Assembly (NCBI RefSeq): GCF_040954645.1
Contig: NC_092803.1
Span: 124,081,961-124,145,960 of the forward strand
From: Diabrotica undecimpunctata
Lineage: Eukaryota > Arthropoda > Insecta > Coleoptera > Chrysomelidae
Length of the DNA stretch: 64,000 nt
Direction of reading: 5' to 3'
Shown one piece after another: positions 12,301 through 23,266 of this stretch. The position numbers and the translations under genes are program-made. The notes under the pieces are model-generated. The model was not told the DNA's origin. It searched no databases and worked only from the letters and a program-made list of their open reading frames with translations. The stretch's first letter is position 1, and each line of letters opens with the position of its first letter.

Positions 12301-13830
12301 CATTAGGCTTATAAGCGAGTATTCATGTGTGATGATAATTGGTAGACTATACAGGGTCAAAAAGAACAACACAATGAACTAATGCTGTGTTTTTTAAATA
12401 GAACACTCTTTATACTATACAATTTTTGGATATATTTTTTAAAAATGTGAAACATTTGTGTAAGATTTTAAAGGTCTAAAGTTAATAATTTTCGAAATAT
12501 TTACCCCTTTATTTACGCAGATGATAATATTTAGTTGGTTTTTGATTTTAGGTTTCAACGGTAATAAAAATATAAACGACATGTCTTTGTTTTTCCATTG
12601 TAGTATTTTTTTAAATAATTTAATATCTTTGACATCTAACCATATAGTCACATCCACAACCATATAGAACATCACAGTGTCACACTAGTATCAGTTTCTA
12701 TTGCCGATAGTACAAAAGTATATGGTATTTACATACTAGACTTTGAACAGCTGGTACAGAGTTCCAGAATTCTGGAATGGGTATTATTAGTAAACACTAG
12801 ATATACAATAAAGTCAATTGGCTGCCTTACGGCCAATTTATAACACACGGCTTTCACAAAGGGGCAAAACACAGCATAAAAGTTGGTGGTAGAAAAATTA
12901 TATTATATTTTTTGTTTATAAATATTAATTGATTTAAAATTTTGTCTGGAATTTCAAAAGGAGGCCAAAATTTTATAATTATTTTACATATAAGTAAATC
13001 ATGTAATGCGCAAAAAGAGGTAACTATAAAAAGAAAAGGTACTTGCGTGTAGAAGAGATGAAGAAAGGTATTAAAGTTTTGGTCTCTCTCACGACTTTTT
13101 CAAAATCTCAGCTTCAAATGAGCGCAAACTATAAAATTTTAAAGTATCTCTATTTCTGATGAATCTCGAATTGCCATTTTTTGTTTAATCTGAAGAAATT
13201 CTATAAAAAAATGATTGGTAAATTTTCATTTGGAAAAATTCTATCCCTACGCACGTCTCTTCTATTTTTCTATGTATTCATAAGACATTCCCTATTACCT
13301 GTTGAGACGAATTGTGTCGATGAGAACTTTCCAGTCTGTCGTGCATGGAGTTCAACTCAGTTTATAATAGATTTACCAATCAACGTGTCAGAACAATACG
13401 GTTTAGATTGAGCTAATATTGATTTACTAGTGATTTTGCCCATCAGCATGCGACGGGGGATCTAATGAATTGCATCTACAATCACTCTACTTAATTTTTT
13501 CTGTCTTCCTTCTACTAAAGGCTAGAACGACCACAGAATAATATTTTAATCTGTTGTACAACTTTCATAACAAAAAAGTCACTTTTGGAGAGTCGCTGAA
13601 CTTATACGTAAAGTCGCATAAGTCGTCTTGTCTTATGAAATCGACCTACGTATAAACTCTGCGTTATTCTAGTTTGGTAATTTATTTGTTAAGAAAGCTC
13701 AAGTTGTATATTATATTTTTTATCGATCACCAAATTCGCAGTCAATTTTTTAGAATCAACAAAATTTTCAGAAGAATTAAAATTTAAATTTTTAAAATAA
13801 TAAACCTCTTGCATGAAAGGGCCGGTCTTG
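12301..13830. other. No gene recognised; possible transposon end at 12349
   Basis: Single-copy-looking AT-rich sequence. At 12349 TACAGGGTCAAAAAGAACAA resembles the TACAGGGT terminus of IS630-type elements such as the one at 41456-43575, but I find no matching inverted partner. Open frames at 12439-12675 (minus) and 13181-13411 (plus) show no known domain. Confidence 0.4.
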
Positions 13831-13839
13831 CATGAAAGG

Positions 13840-14215
13840 AAAAACTTCAGGCTTTTGAGCTATGGTCACACAGAAGGATCCTGAAGATATCATGGACATA
13901 CAAAGTCACCAATGAAGAAGTACTGCGGAGGATGAACACAACTGCGGATTTGGTCAACATCGTGAAGAGACGTAAGGTGCAGTACTTGGAACATATAATA
14001 AGAAATCAAGGCAGATACGAGCTATTTCAATGCATTTGCTTGAAGGAAAAAGGGCCTAAGGACGAAAAAGAATATCCTGGTTAACCTGAGAGCATGGTAT
14101 AGCAAGACCTCAACATAGCTATTTATAGGTATAGCAACCAACAAAGTTATCATAGCCAGAATGATCGCCAACGTTCGAAACGGACAGGCAACCTAAGAAG
14201 AATGATTCGCCCCTG
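13840..14215 (+). pseudogene. RTE-clade LINE C-terminal fragment
   Basis: The plus strand reads ILKISWTYKVTNEEVLRRMN, then KRRKVQYLEHIIRNQGRYEL and, after frameshifts, ANVRNGQAT near the end. This is the region after the reverse transcriptase domain of the BovB-like family. It lacks the YADD region and ends without a clear simple-repeat tail. Confidence 0.75.
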
Positions 14216-14556
14216 TAAATAAGTGAAAAAGTAAGTTAGTCCCATAAAATTTGCCCCCGTAACATTAGAAATTGGTGCGATTCACGAGCGTATAGTTAGA
14301 CAAGTTCATTGAATAGTTTGAAACATCGGTAAACTCATCAACATTTCGCTGGTCTATATATATTTACGTTCTTAGAAAGAATGGGAATGAGAGAAATATG
14401 ATATTTTAGTTTATTCCTTCCACATTCAATATGTGCATATGCGTAGTGTGTTCTATTTCTTGGAAATTAATTGATTAAATAGACTTTATTATTAACTGTA
14501 AAATTGTATTAAGGTAAGTAAAGTAAATTTGGGGTAAGTTTATTCTTTTTTTGGTA

Positions 14557-15664
14557 TTAACCCATTAGGGTGACACAATAAACAAAGAGAAATTTGACAA
14601 TTAATTTATTAGATTGTATTAAAAACACATAAATTAACACTCAGGAGAAAGAAAATTCTCATTTTCAAGGAAAAACAGTACAATTTTTATTGAGGAAACA
14701 TATTGTATCTTAAATGTTAATTAAATTTTAAGGTGAAAATTTTCAAAACATTCGGGGTGTAAATGCACTCTACACCTTTTACATAAATAAATAGTATTAC
14801 TTTTGCACATCCGACATTCTTGCACTATAGTCTCTTTTTGTAATGTGGCCAATGTTGTCGAATCTGGTTTCATCTGGTGAAGCAAATTTCGATTGATGTC
14901 CATGTACTAAGTTTGATACTGATGTAGCGGTTTCTTTACTATTATAAATTATAAATGTACTAATCTATGTGGGCTCATGCTTTCTCTTTCTCTTATAATG
15001 TGCACTTCTTTATTCTTATCCCTCGACCAATATATATCAACTTGAAGCAGAGTGTAAACCAGATAATATACATAATATGCCAATAATTTTTTTAAATCTA
15101 TGTCATTCATTTCAAAATCGTGACGGTTATTCTGCGATATATAAATATTTGTAAAGCATAGAATGCTCTCAATTACTTGTTTATCAAAAAAGAGTAAAAA
15201 AATTTCAATAAATGACGTGCTTCCATGGTTGGCTTTTATATTGTCTAACTAAATATCAATCAGACTGGTGTTGAATTACTACTGAGTACGAAGGAGTGTC
15301 TGTTGTTGATAATAATAACTTGAGACAAATTTGGATTTACTATTTTTGCCTGGTTTTTTCTTTAGACGTTTTATCTGTGGTTCATAGGGATATCATAATC
15401 AGAATCGTCAATCACTTGTATTTCATATGTACCTGCAATATCCGATTTTATTGATTATTCACAAATAATATTATCATCAATGTCTTCTACATCGGAAACT
15501 TTATCTAATTGCGGCGGCAAATAACCCACATTAAGGGAGTCAGCATTTTCACAATCTGAGTCTTCTTCAAACAAATCTATTAACTCCTTAGTAGTTAGTG
15601 CCATATTCATTTCATATTTTAAAAATTTACTCAAATAAACAAATGCACTACTATATACACCCAT
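14557..15664 (-). mobile_element. piggyBac element, internally deleted
   Basis: On the minus strand an N-terminal acidic stretch (MALTTKELIDLFEEDSD, 15610 downward) leads to an early domain block (SILCFTNIYISQNNRHDFEM, then LLQVDIYWSRDKN near 15040). The sequence then jumps to the C-terminal cysteine-rich domain ECRMCKSNTIYLCKRCRVHL plus HPECFENFH (14903-14721), a C-x2-C...C-x2-C...H-x3-C zinc finger that binds the transposon ends in this family. The catalytic core between is missing, so the copy is non-autonomous. At 14557 TTAACCCATTAGGGTGACAC gives a piggyBac-like terminus with the TTAA target. I could not locate the opposite terminus. The neighbouring tandem duplication at 15736-16375 may have disturbed it. 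Confidence 0.75.
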
Positions 15665-15735
15665 TCACATGATAATAGTTGAGCTCACTTTATTTTAATT
15701 TATATGGAATATAAAACAAACAAACACAAAAAAAT

Positions 15736-16375
15736 TTTCCAATCAAGTTAAAAAAAAAGAAATATAACGTTTACAGCACACAGCAATTCTATAAATAGAG
15801 AATAAAGTGTAATAACGAGATCGTATGTTAAAATTTCAGATTGTATATTTTAATGAAAAAATAAATATTTTCTAAAGTTTTTTGTTTTTTGAAGTTCTGT
15901 ATTACGTATTCTATAATAAGAATAAAATTTTACTTTAATTTGTTAGACAACTATAAGATACCTGTCAAAGTACACATTATAATTTAATAATTATATCGGT
16001 CTTAGATTTAATTTTTACGTAATTACTTAGGTATTTAAATAAATAATTAAATTCATTCAAATCAAATTAAAAAAAAAACAAATATAATGTTTACAGCTGA
16101 CAGCAATTTTATAAATAGAGAATGAAGTGTAACGACTAAGTTCGTATATTAAAATTTCAGATTTAGTCTAATGAAAAACTAAGTATTTTGTAAAGGTTTC
16201 TGTTTTTTGAGGTACTGTATTAGGTACTCTATAAAAACAATAAAATTTTACTTTATTTTGTTTCACAACTATAAGATACCTGTCAAAGTACACATGAAAA
16301 TTTATTAATTATATCGGTCTTAAATTTAATTTTTACGTAATTACTTATGTGTTTAAATAAATACTTAAAATTTTT
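15736..16375. repeat. Tandem duplication, ~320-bp unit, two copies
   Basis: The units (~15736-16055 and ~16056-16375) share ATATAA(C/T)GTTTACAGC, TATAAATAGAGAAT(A/G)AAGTGTAA, CAACTATAAGATACCTGTCA and AATTATATCGGTCTTA in the same order at a constant 320-bp offset. Divergence is modest, mostly substitutions and small indels. No coding sequence is visible. Each unit carries a TATAAATAG motif, which may be chance in this AT-rich DNA. Confidence 0.9.
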
Positions 16376-18765
16376 TTTGGTTTGCCTCTGTAAAATTGAT
16401 AAGTGGAATATGATTTCGTTGCAAAGTTATCGTTAAGTGCTTCGTTAAGTGCGATATTGCAAATTAATCGCCTTTAATTAAAAATTGTTTTAGTATAGTT
16501 ATCTGAAGGATAGACATTTATAAAATAAAATGTACCCCTGGTTTCACGTCAAATTATGTTGCAGTTACTCATCTGTAAGATAAATGTAAAATTTATTTCG
16601 GAACACAACAATATTTAATTAATTATCAAAGAAATCACAATATTGTTTTATTATCTCTTTGATTAAATAATTTGTGGTGACAGGAATAAATTAAAGTAGG
16701 TGTGAAATTATATAAAATTAGCTCAAACATCTTCAACTTCAAAAAGTTCAGTAATGTCTTTATTTACCAATGAATCTTCAAAATTGTCTTAATTTTGATC
16801 TCTCGCTAGGTTATACTCGTAGAATGTTGCGGTAGATTAAAACGTTTGAATCTTTTTAACCTTACAGCCACTTCCACTGGATGAAATAGTACCTAAACCT
16901 TCTATTCCATACCTAAAAAGTTATGATGCATATCTGGTTGTAATATGATTTTAATTATAGAAATTGAATTGTTAAGTGTACTTCTTAAAATGTTTTACTT
17001 TATAATCAGAATCTCCTTGTAAGAACCCATTTCAATGATCTCCATTTAAATTTCTTATCAAGAATACAGAATTATTTATTCCTACTCGTCAGGTATCTAG
17101 AAATATATATCAAGAAGTATGACGAATATGTATTTTATAATTATTAAAAGAATCTGACAACCTAGCTACTATGCGCATATTTTTCATTTTGGAATCCTAT
17201 ACTACTATTGTTAAATCAATAGCACCAATATCGCTTAAAAAGGCTAATTAATCCATTTTTTAATAATCAAGCATATATGAAAATATTGTATCCCCAAAGC
17301 TTACCTGTGTAAATAAAAATATGTATACACCTAGTTTTATTTATATTTATTAACAACTATTTGCAATATTTTCTCAAAACCTCTTAAAAAAGTCTTTATC
17401 ATTACAAAAATTACAATGTTCAATTTTGCATCAAATATTATATTATCGCACTAAGTTTATAAACATTAAACATCATACTGATCATTCTCTCTGATTTCAC
17501 TAAATCTTTTAATATCCATGTCTCTAACCTACACCTAAACAACAATATTTAGGTTATATTTTTAATTTCGCGATAACCTACAACATAGTAACGAACAGAC
17601 AGATAATTTACAGATAATTTTTTATTCAGCACTTTATTTGTCAAATAAATATTTTATATTGTATATGTCAGTTTATCTGTTTAGATTCAAAATGAAAAAA
17701 ATAAGTATTGTAAATATATTACAAATAATTGTATATGTATTGTAAAACAAATACTATTATTTATTAAACGTATCGTTTCACGAACAAAATACGATTGAAA
17801 TGTCAAATGGTGGTAGTTCAGATTTCTTTCCTAGATGGCGTCGTTAGTTTACTGGACAAACGGTGTGACCTGTCATCACAGCCTTTTATATAGATAAATT
17901 TGGTTTTGCGGTCAAATCATTACCTCCGGCCATTCTACTTCGGAAGTCGTTAGGAATTGCGGGTAATCACAAATAATTTAAGTGACCGAATTCATCTTTT
18001 GAAGAATATGTGATTTATAACTTGTATTTTATGAACGCGTTTTGTTATCACTGTGTAAATCCAATTAGATTAGCAATTCTCTATAATTTATTTCATATCG
18101 CATACCGCCCACTTGTTTATTATACGCTAAAGCGTAGGCATTTATCCATTTAACTAATATAAAACGATGTAATCCCAGTGCTGCCCTGTCTCGTAAGCCT
18201 ACATCCCGTCAAAGGATTATTTTAATACCCTTTTCAGTTCTTTCTAAAACGGTTAAGCCTTTATCGCCTAGGGATTTATTGGAACGAATTCACAATAAAT
18301 TGCTCTTGTATGTGACGACACGACGTCTAAACTCATTTTCTCTATTTTTAAAATTTCGTAAAGAGCGTCGAGGTGCGAAGCAATTTTAAAATAATTGACA
18401 CATAATAAAAGTATTAAAATTTTATACGAAGCTCTTTCCTACAGCTTACCTGTTTTGTTTGTTGTGCCCATAGTTGAGTGCTTGTACCGTTAGCTACTAA
18501 TGGGTTTAGTAAAAAATTGAAATTCTGTTGGATCATAAATATTAAATATGCATATTATATCTATGTCATAAAAACAAACGAATAACAATTATTATTAAAC
18601 ATGGTTTTAAACAAATGATTCTAGTAAAATCAACTAATTAATTATAGTTACTTAAGAAACTGTAATTTGAATGGGTTTTTTTCTGCAAAATTTAGGTTGA
18701 AGAAAGTCAGTTTTTTGTTTCTTTTCATTGTACAACACATTGTATTTTAACAAACTTTTGATGTA
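16376..18765. other. No confirmed gene; one decayed reading frame
   Basis: Mostly AT-rich unassigned sequence. On the minus strand around 16900-16725 a continuous phase with two internal stops reads LGTISSSGSGCKVKKIQT, later TATFYEYNLARDQN and NFEDSLVNKDITELFEVEDV followed by a stop. It could be the decayed C-terminal end of a transposase, but I do not recognise the family. A more GC-balanced block lies at 17800-18340, with no open frame that I can name. Confidence 0.4.
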
Positions 18766-20097
18766 CGAGGCATGTTTTTTAAGTAAGTACTGTTTTGCGA
18801 TTCCGCCGCCGCAGCTCTACGGTCGGCGTTCCGCGCATGAGCGCTGGTTACCTACATCTCTTGTCTACGCACTGACGCCATTACAGTCTGATTCTTCATT
18901 GTATACTTGTTTACTCCAGTGTTTAAGATGCCTCCAACAATCGTGAGTCACGATGATTGTGAAGTACGGGCTGTTATACGATTTCTTAGTGCTAAAGGCG
19001 TAAAACCGATCAATATTCATCGTGAGATCGTTGAAGTTTACGGACAAAACATTATGAGTGATGGAATGGTAAGGAAATGGATGAGAGCATTTAAAGATGG
19101 CCGCACAAATGTGCATGATGAAGAACGGAGTGGGCGTCCTTCGGTCGTTAATGAAAATTTGGTGCAGAAAGTGGACCAAATGGTGAGAGAAAACAGACGC
19201 TTTACAATTTCATCATTGTCCGACTGCTTTCCTCAGTATTCTCGTAGTGTTTTGTATCGCATTGTTACCGAGAACTTGAATTACCGGAAATTGTGGCCAC
19301 GTTGGGTTCCAAAAATGTTGACGGATTTGCACAAAACCCAACGTTTGGGCAGTGCATTGATTTTCCTTGAGCGGTACCACAGTGAAGGTGAAGATTTTTT
19401 AGACCAAATTGTTACTGGTGACGAAACGTGGGTGGCCTACGTCACACCAGAATCGAAACAACAATCCATGGAATGGCGACATTCATCATCACCCAAAAGA
19501 GTGAAGTTTAAGCAAATATTTTCTGCCCGGAAAATCATGTGCACAGTTTTTTGGGACAGAAAAGGAGTATTGCTAGTGGAGTTTCTGCCTCGTAATGAGA
19601 CAATCAATGCAGCGTCTTATTGTGAGACATTGAAAAATCTGCGTCGTGCAATCCAGAACAAAAGACGTGGCAAGTTGAGTAAGAATATCGTTTTGCTGCA
19701 TGACAATGCCCGTCCACATGTGGCTAATCAGACCAAAGATCTCATCAAATCATTTAAATGGGAAACTCTAGATCATTCTCCATACAGCCCTGATCTGGCG
19801 CTCAGCGACTACCATTTGTTCCAGCACTTGCAGAAACACCTGGGCGGTCAGCGTCTTTAAGACGATAACGAAGTCAAAACATTTGTGATGCAGTTGTTAA
19901 CAAGTCAGGCGGTAGAATTTTATCAGGAGGGTATTCAACAACTGGTGCCACGTTATGACAAGTGCCTGAATATTCACGGAAATTATGTAGAACAGTAAAT
20001 TAAGGTACAGGCTTTCATGTAAAAATAAAATTATTGCCATATCTTTGCACGTCTTTTTTTAATTCCAAAACGGTACTTAGTTAAAAAACACGCCTCG
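18766..20097 (+). mobile_element. mariner DNA transposon with TIRs and TA duplication
   Basis: The left end CGAGGCATGTTTTTTAAGTA and the right end, read in reverse complement, CGAGGCGTGTTTTTTAACTA form imperfect terminal inverted repeats of about 30 bp. Both are flanked by the TA target duplication (18764-18765 and 20098-20099). The ~1.33-kb length and single transposase gene are normal for mariner. The close match of the ends and the nearly complete gene suggest one of the younger insertions in the window. Confidence 0.95.
18928..19998 (+). pseudogene. mariner transposase, single premature stop
   Basis: Cut-and-paste transposase of the DD34D mariner group. From the chosen start (MPPTIVSHDD, residue 1) there is an N-terminal helix-turn-helix pair (to about residue 110), the linker motif WVPKMLTDLHK, and the catalytic Asps at about residues 165 (VTGDETWVAY), 259 (LLHDNARPHVA) and 294 (SPDLALSDYHLF). 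Exactly 34 residues separate the second and third. An in-frame ATG seven codons upstream (18907) is possible, but the MPP start fits the family. The only break I see is TAA at 19858-19860 after LGGQRL. The same frame continues for another 45 codons (DDNEVKTFVMQLL, then RYDKCLNIHGNYVEQ) to a natural-looking stop at 19996-19998. Full length would be about 356 residues. Confidence 0.93.
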
Positions 20098-20105
20098 TAA
20101 TTACT

Positions 20106-20345
20106 ATTTAAATGGGAATAAGCGATAACTAAAGGTTAAAGTACGTTTATTGACGTTTCAATTTCCACTTTCACTTCCACAGATTTCAACTTCGGAAATC
20201 GTTCAGAACGATTTCCGAAGTTGAAATCTTCTAGGTTTTTGTCTGATTTGCTGAACGTTGTTGGTATTAATTTTATGGGTTACTAATGTGATTTGCTAAG
20301 CGATTTTGGTATGAATTTTATGGCTTACTAAGTTTGTTTTGTCCT
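20106..20345. repeat. Hairpin-bearing repeat, AAATGGGAATAAG family
   Basis: Starts with TTTAAATGGGAATAAGCGAT directly beside the mariner end and contains ACTAAAGGTTAAAGTACG, also found in the insertion at 21029. At 20181-20229 there is a perfect inverted repeat with 23-bp arms around a 3-base loop (arm AGATTTCAACTTCGGAAATC plus GTT). From ~20235 two ~57-bp units (GATTTGCT...GGTAT.AATTTTATGG.TTACTAA) follow in tandem. No coding sequence. Looks like part of a non-coding repetitive element. Confidence 0.7.
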
Positions 20346-20524
20346 TATTAATAACAAACACATATTAAAGTTCTTTTAGCCTGGACCTCATTTTTTCATT
20401 AGTTTCACATTAAGATCTTGGCACGTATTAGTGACCATCTCAACAAGCTTTGAATACCTCGATTTCGAGATTTTCTCATTAGTATGCATAAAAAAATCTA
20501 AGCCAAGGGAACACAGTGTCCGAT

Positions 20525-21540
20525 CTAAGTTCTTTTTCTAAACTTGATAGCAGTTTTCTTTAAATTTATAACTCCTACAGGAACAACATCTCGAACTCTC
20601 ACTAAAGCGTTTGCTATTAGGAACTTGACATTGTCCACATCTTCGACCATCCTTAAACTTCTCTTTTGGTAGAGATCATCAAATTTGGTTATTAGGGTTT
20701 TCTTACTATTACCGGGTATTGTTACGTTGCATGTAGTTAGTAAGCAGATAACATCTTTTTTGTCTTCATGAAAGAGAAACTCTTTACCATTGATCATGAG
20801 AACTCTATTTTTAACATTCATTACAGCCCCAACTTTTCTTAGTAAGTTCATGCCCAATATGAACTCGTCGGAGATCTCGGCAATTAATACTTGGTGTTTA
20901 ACTATGGTCTGGCTAATGGATATTGATATATTAACCTCGTCATATGTAATAATTAGGTCACTAGTAGTAGCTTTGTTTATCGAGGTCGGCAGTTGCGTTT
21001 TGGTGTCGATCCGTTCAAATGTGTAGACTAATTTATATTTAAATGGGAATAAGCCACAACTAAAGGTTAAAATGGCTTATTCCCATTTAAATATAAATTA
21101 ATTTAAAATGCCACAAGAAAATAGCTTCAGAACAATATAAATGTGTAGACTGTTGTATTATTTTCTTGAAATTACGGCAAATGTGGCCTACGTTGCCACA
21201 ATTTTATTGTCTGGGCTCGCGTTTCATCAGCATTGAGTTATAAAATACTTTCCGTACCATTTTCTTCAGAAGTTCGTCGTTTTGTTCGTCGCCTTCTCTA
21301 ATTGCTTGTACTTGAAGAGCTCCGTAAAGTTTGACTAGCTGTTTCGTATTCCAGGGCAATAGCGAGCGGTTTATCTAAAACTCCTGCTAGTCTTAAAACT
21401 TTCTGTAATTCACTGTCTTTTAATCCAGCGACCAAGGTTTCTACAGCAATTTCTTTCAAAATATTGTCTCTTGCCTCAGTATAAGCCAACCTCACTATAC
21501 AAGCATCATATGCTTCAAATTCTTGCAAATTCTCACTTGT
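20525..21540 (-). pseudogene. Ty3/Gypsy-type gag-protease relic
   Basis: The minus strand reads a capsid-like stretch (AYTEARDNILKEIAVETLVA, LKDSELQKVLRLAGVL; 21528-21298) and a zinc-knuckle remnant CGNVGHICRN (~21200). The retropepsin region follows, with VLIAEISDEFILGMNLLRKV around 20900-20840, the FILGMNLL part corresponding to the C-terminal hydrophobic-Gly motif of LTR-element proteases. The active-site D(S/T)G is not readable. The frame is interrupted by a 110-bp palindromic insertion at 21029-21138. No LTRs are recognised beside it, so it is a fragment. Confidence 0.7.
21029..21138. mobile_element. Palindromic insertion with 12-bp target duplication
   Basis: AAATGTGTAGAC occurs at both 21017-21028 and 21139-21150, flanking this segment. 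The insert begins with a long perfect inverted repeat of about 28-bp arms (TAATTTATATTTAAATGGGA and TCCCATTTAAATATAAATTA as outer parts) around a spacer containing ACTAAAGGTTAAA, followed by TGCCACAAGAAAATAGCTTC. It shares TTTAAATGGGAATAAG and ACTAAAGGTTAAA with 20106-20345. It interrupts the Gypsy gag-protease reading, so it is younger than that relic. Confidence 0.75.
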
Positions 21541-22135
21541 TCGTTAAATTCGACTTCTTAGTTGTGTTTTATTGACTTGTAGATAGGCATCTTCTTAGCG
21601 TTTTTCTAGTTGAGTGGATAACATTTGATCTTGACCCTTAGGAATCGATATTATAATATTCGCAGAATAATCTTGTAAAGCAGCAGTTAAGGAAACAGCC
21701 TTTTATTGTTCGGTTCAATGATTGGCTGTCACAATAGCCTCAAATTGTCTAATATATATATATATATATATGGACTACAGTTCTCTAGCATTTGTAAAGT
21801 CTTCCATTCTTCTCGACAACAGAAAAATTAGTTAATCACTAACAATATTGTTAATAATAAAACAAACTAAAAGCTTAATTATCAAGAAACGCTAATTTGA
21901 TATTTCGTAGTTAACATTAGATAAATGTAGACAATAGCTAAATAAAATAACTGATAAATATTGACAATAGCCTACTAGACAAAATATTAGAGAAATGAAA
22001 AATGCGCGTTAGGACGCTTTATTTTGCACATAAAAAGTGCCTCATATGAAAAAAAACAAGAAAGTGGCGTACTATTTTTTGTTTTAAAAATTTGATACCA
22101 TTAGCCGCATGCGCACCAATGATAAATATAAATCC
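21541..22135. other. No gene recognised
   Basis: AT-rich sequence with a short (AT)n at 21750-21770. No domain seen on either strand. Confidence 0.5.
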
Positions 22136-23266
22136 TTAACCGCTTAACGTACTCACCCGAGTTAACTCGGTATTAAACTACGTTTCTATTTTCGCATAAC
22201 CGAGTTAACTCGTGCTTAAAATATTTGTACGATATATAATGCGCCTACTCGTTTTAACTTGTCTAGCGCTAAATAACGGTTCCCCCACTTGTTTTCTCGT
22301 GGCTAGAATGTTTAGTCAAGGCCAAGGTTAGTCAAGTTTAGTGCATTTTTAAGGCAGATATAAGTGGCATATTTATTCGTCTCTTGCAGTGCGTTAGTTA
22401 TTTTTATAGTTTTTTTAATTCTTTTATCGACTGCAAAATAAATAGTGATGAGTATTTATTAAGTTTAGATGTATCTGATGTCGAAGCTAATATGAACGAA
22501 TGTGGTTCAGATACAAGTATCGACCATTTTTCAGAACATTTTTTAACTTCGTATGATTCTATGGGTATGACTATAATACGAACAGGGTGCAAATTACAGC
22601 CAAATGCTACTACACCCCCATATTTTTGAACCATTTCTTTCACCTATTAGATTTAGCTTTGTTAAATTCCTTTGTATTATTTCGCAAAACTTTAGGGAAT
22701 AAATCATCATTAGTTTATAGACTGGAAATACTACAACTTATAATGGAAAAATATTATCGAGATGATTTCGCACGTCGCAAAGGAAGTCCATCAACGAGTC
22801 TTACCTCCGTTAGACTCACAGGGCGTCATTTTCTCGAGTATATTTCGGCTTCGCCAAGAAAACAAAATCAAACTCGTCAATGTGGAGTATGTAGCAGAGT
22901 TCGAGATGTGAGTGGAAAGAAGATTAGAAGGGAAACAAGATATTTATGCCCTGACTGTGATGCACCTCCGTGTGTCACTCCTTGTTTTAGAGTGTAGCAT
23001 TCTATTACCAGTATTTAAGAATACGTGAATTGTGATTTTCTTATTTTACTTGTAGCTGTTTTGATGTAAACAGATTAGGCCCGAGTTAAATCATATGAGC
23101 GCATGAGGTTATTTTTGTTATTTTATATTTTTCTAATAAGATATGCTTTTTTTTATTTTAGAATATATCTAGAGACAATAGTCCTGTTGGTACTTGATTA
23201 TACTTTAATAAAATAAATTGGTAATTTTGTGACGTATTTTTGCAAATCTGTGCGTTAAGCGGTTAA
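22136..23266 (+). mobile_element. piggyBac element, internally deleted, TTAA-flanked
   Basis: The left end TTAACCGCTTAACGTACTCA (22136) and the right end, read in reverse complement, TTAACCGCTTAACGCACAGA (23266 backward) give a clear TIR and a TTAA duplication. Subterminal CCGAGTTAACTCG(G) palindromes occur twice at ~22157-22210, with a partial copy near 23080. Inside, an acidic N-terminus (SDEYLLSLDVSDVEANMNEC) is joined almost directly to the C-terminus (RLTGRHFLEYISASPRKQN) and the cysteine-rich domain (CGVCSRV, YLCPDCDAPPCVTPCFRV). The whole DDE core is absent. This is a classic internal-deletion derivative that would depend on a transposase in trans. Confidence 0.92.
22587..22997 (+). 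pseudogene. piggyBac transposase C-terminus with zinc finger
   Basis: The open frame after the deletion point covers the transposase C-terminal segment (VYRLEILQLIMEKYYRDDF, then TSVRLTGRHFLEYI) and the cysteine-rich domain with C-x2-C, C-x2-C and C-x3-C spacing between about residues 98 and 134. In this family that finger binds subterminal repeats. Without the catalytic Asps it cannot cut DNA. The first ATG of the frame is probably not a real start. Confidence 0.8.
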
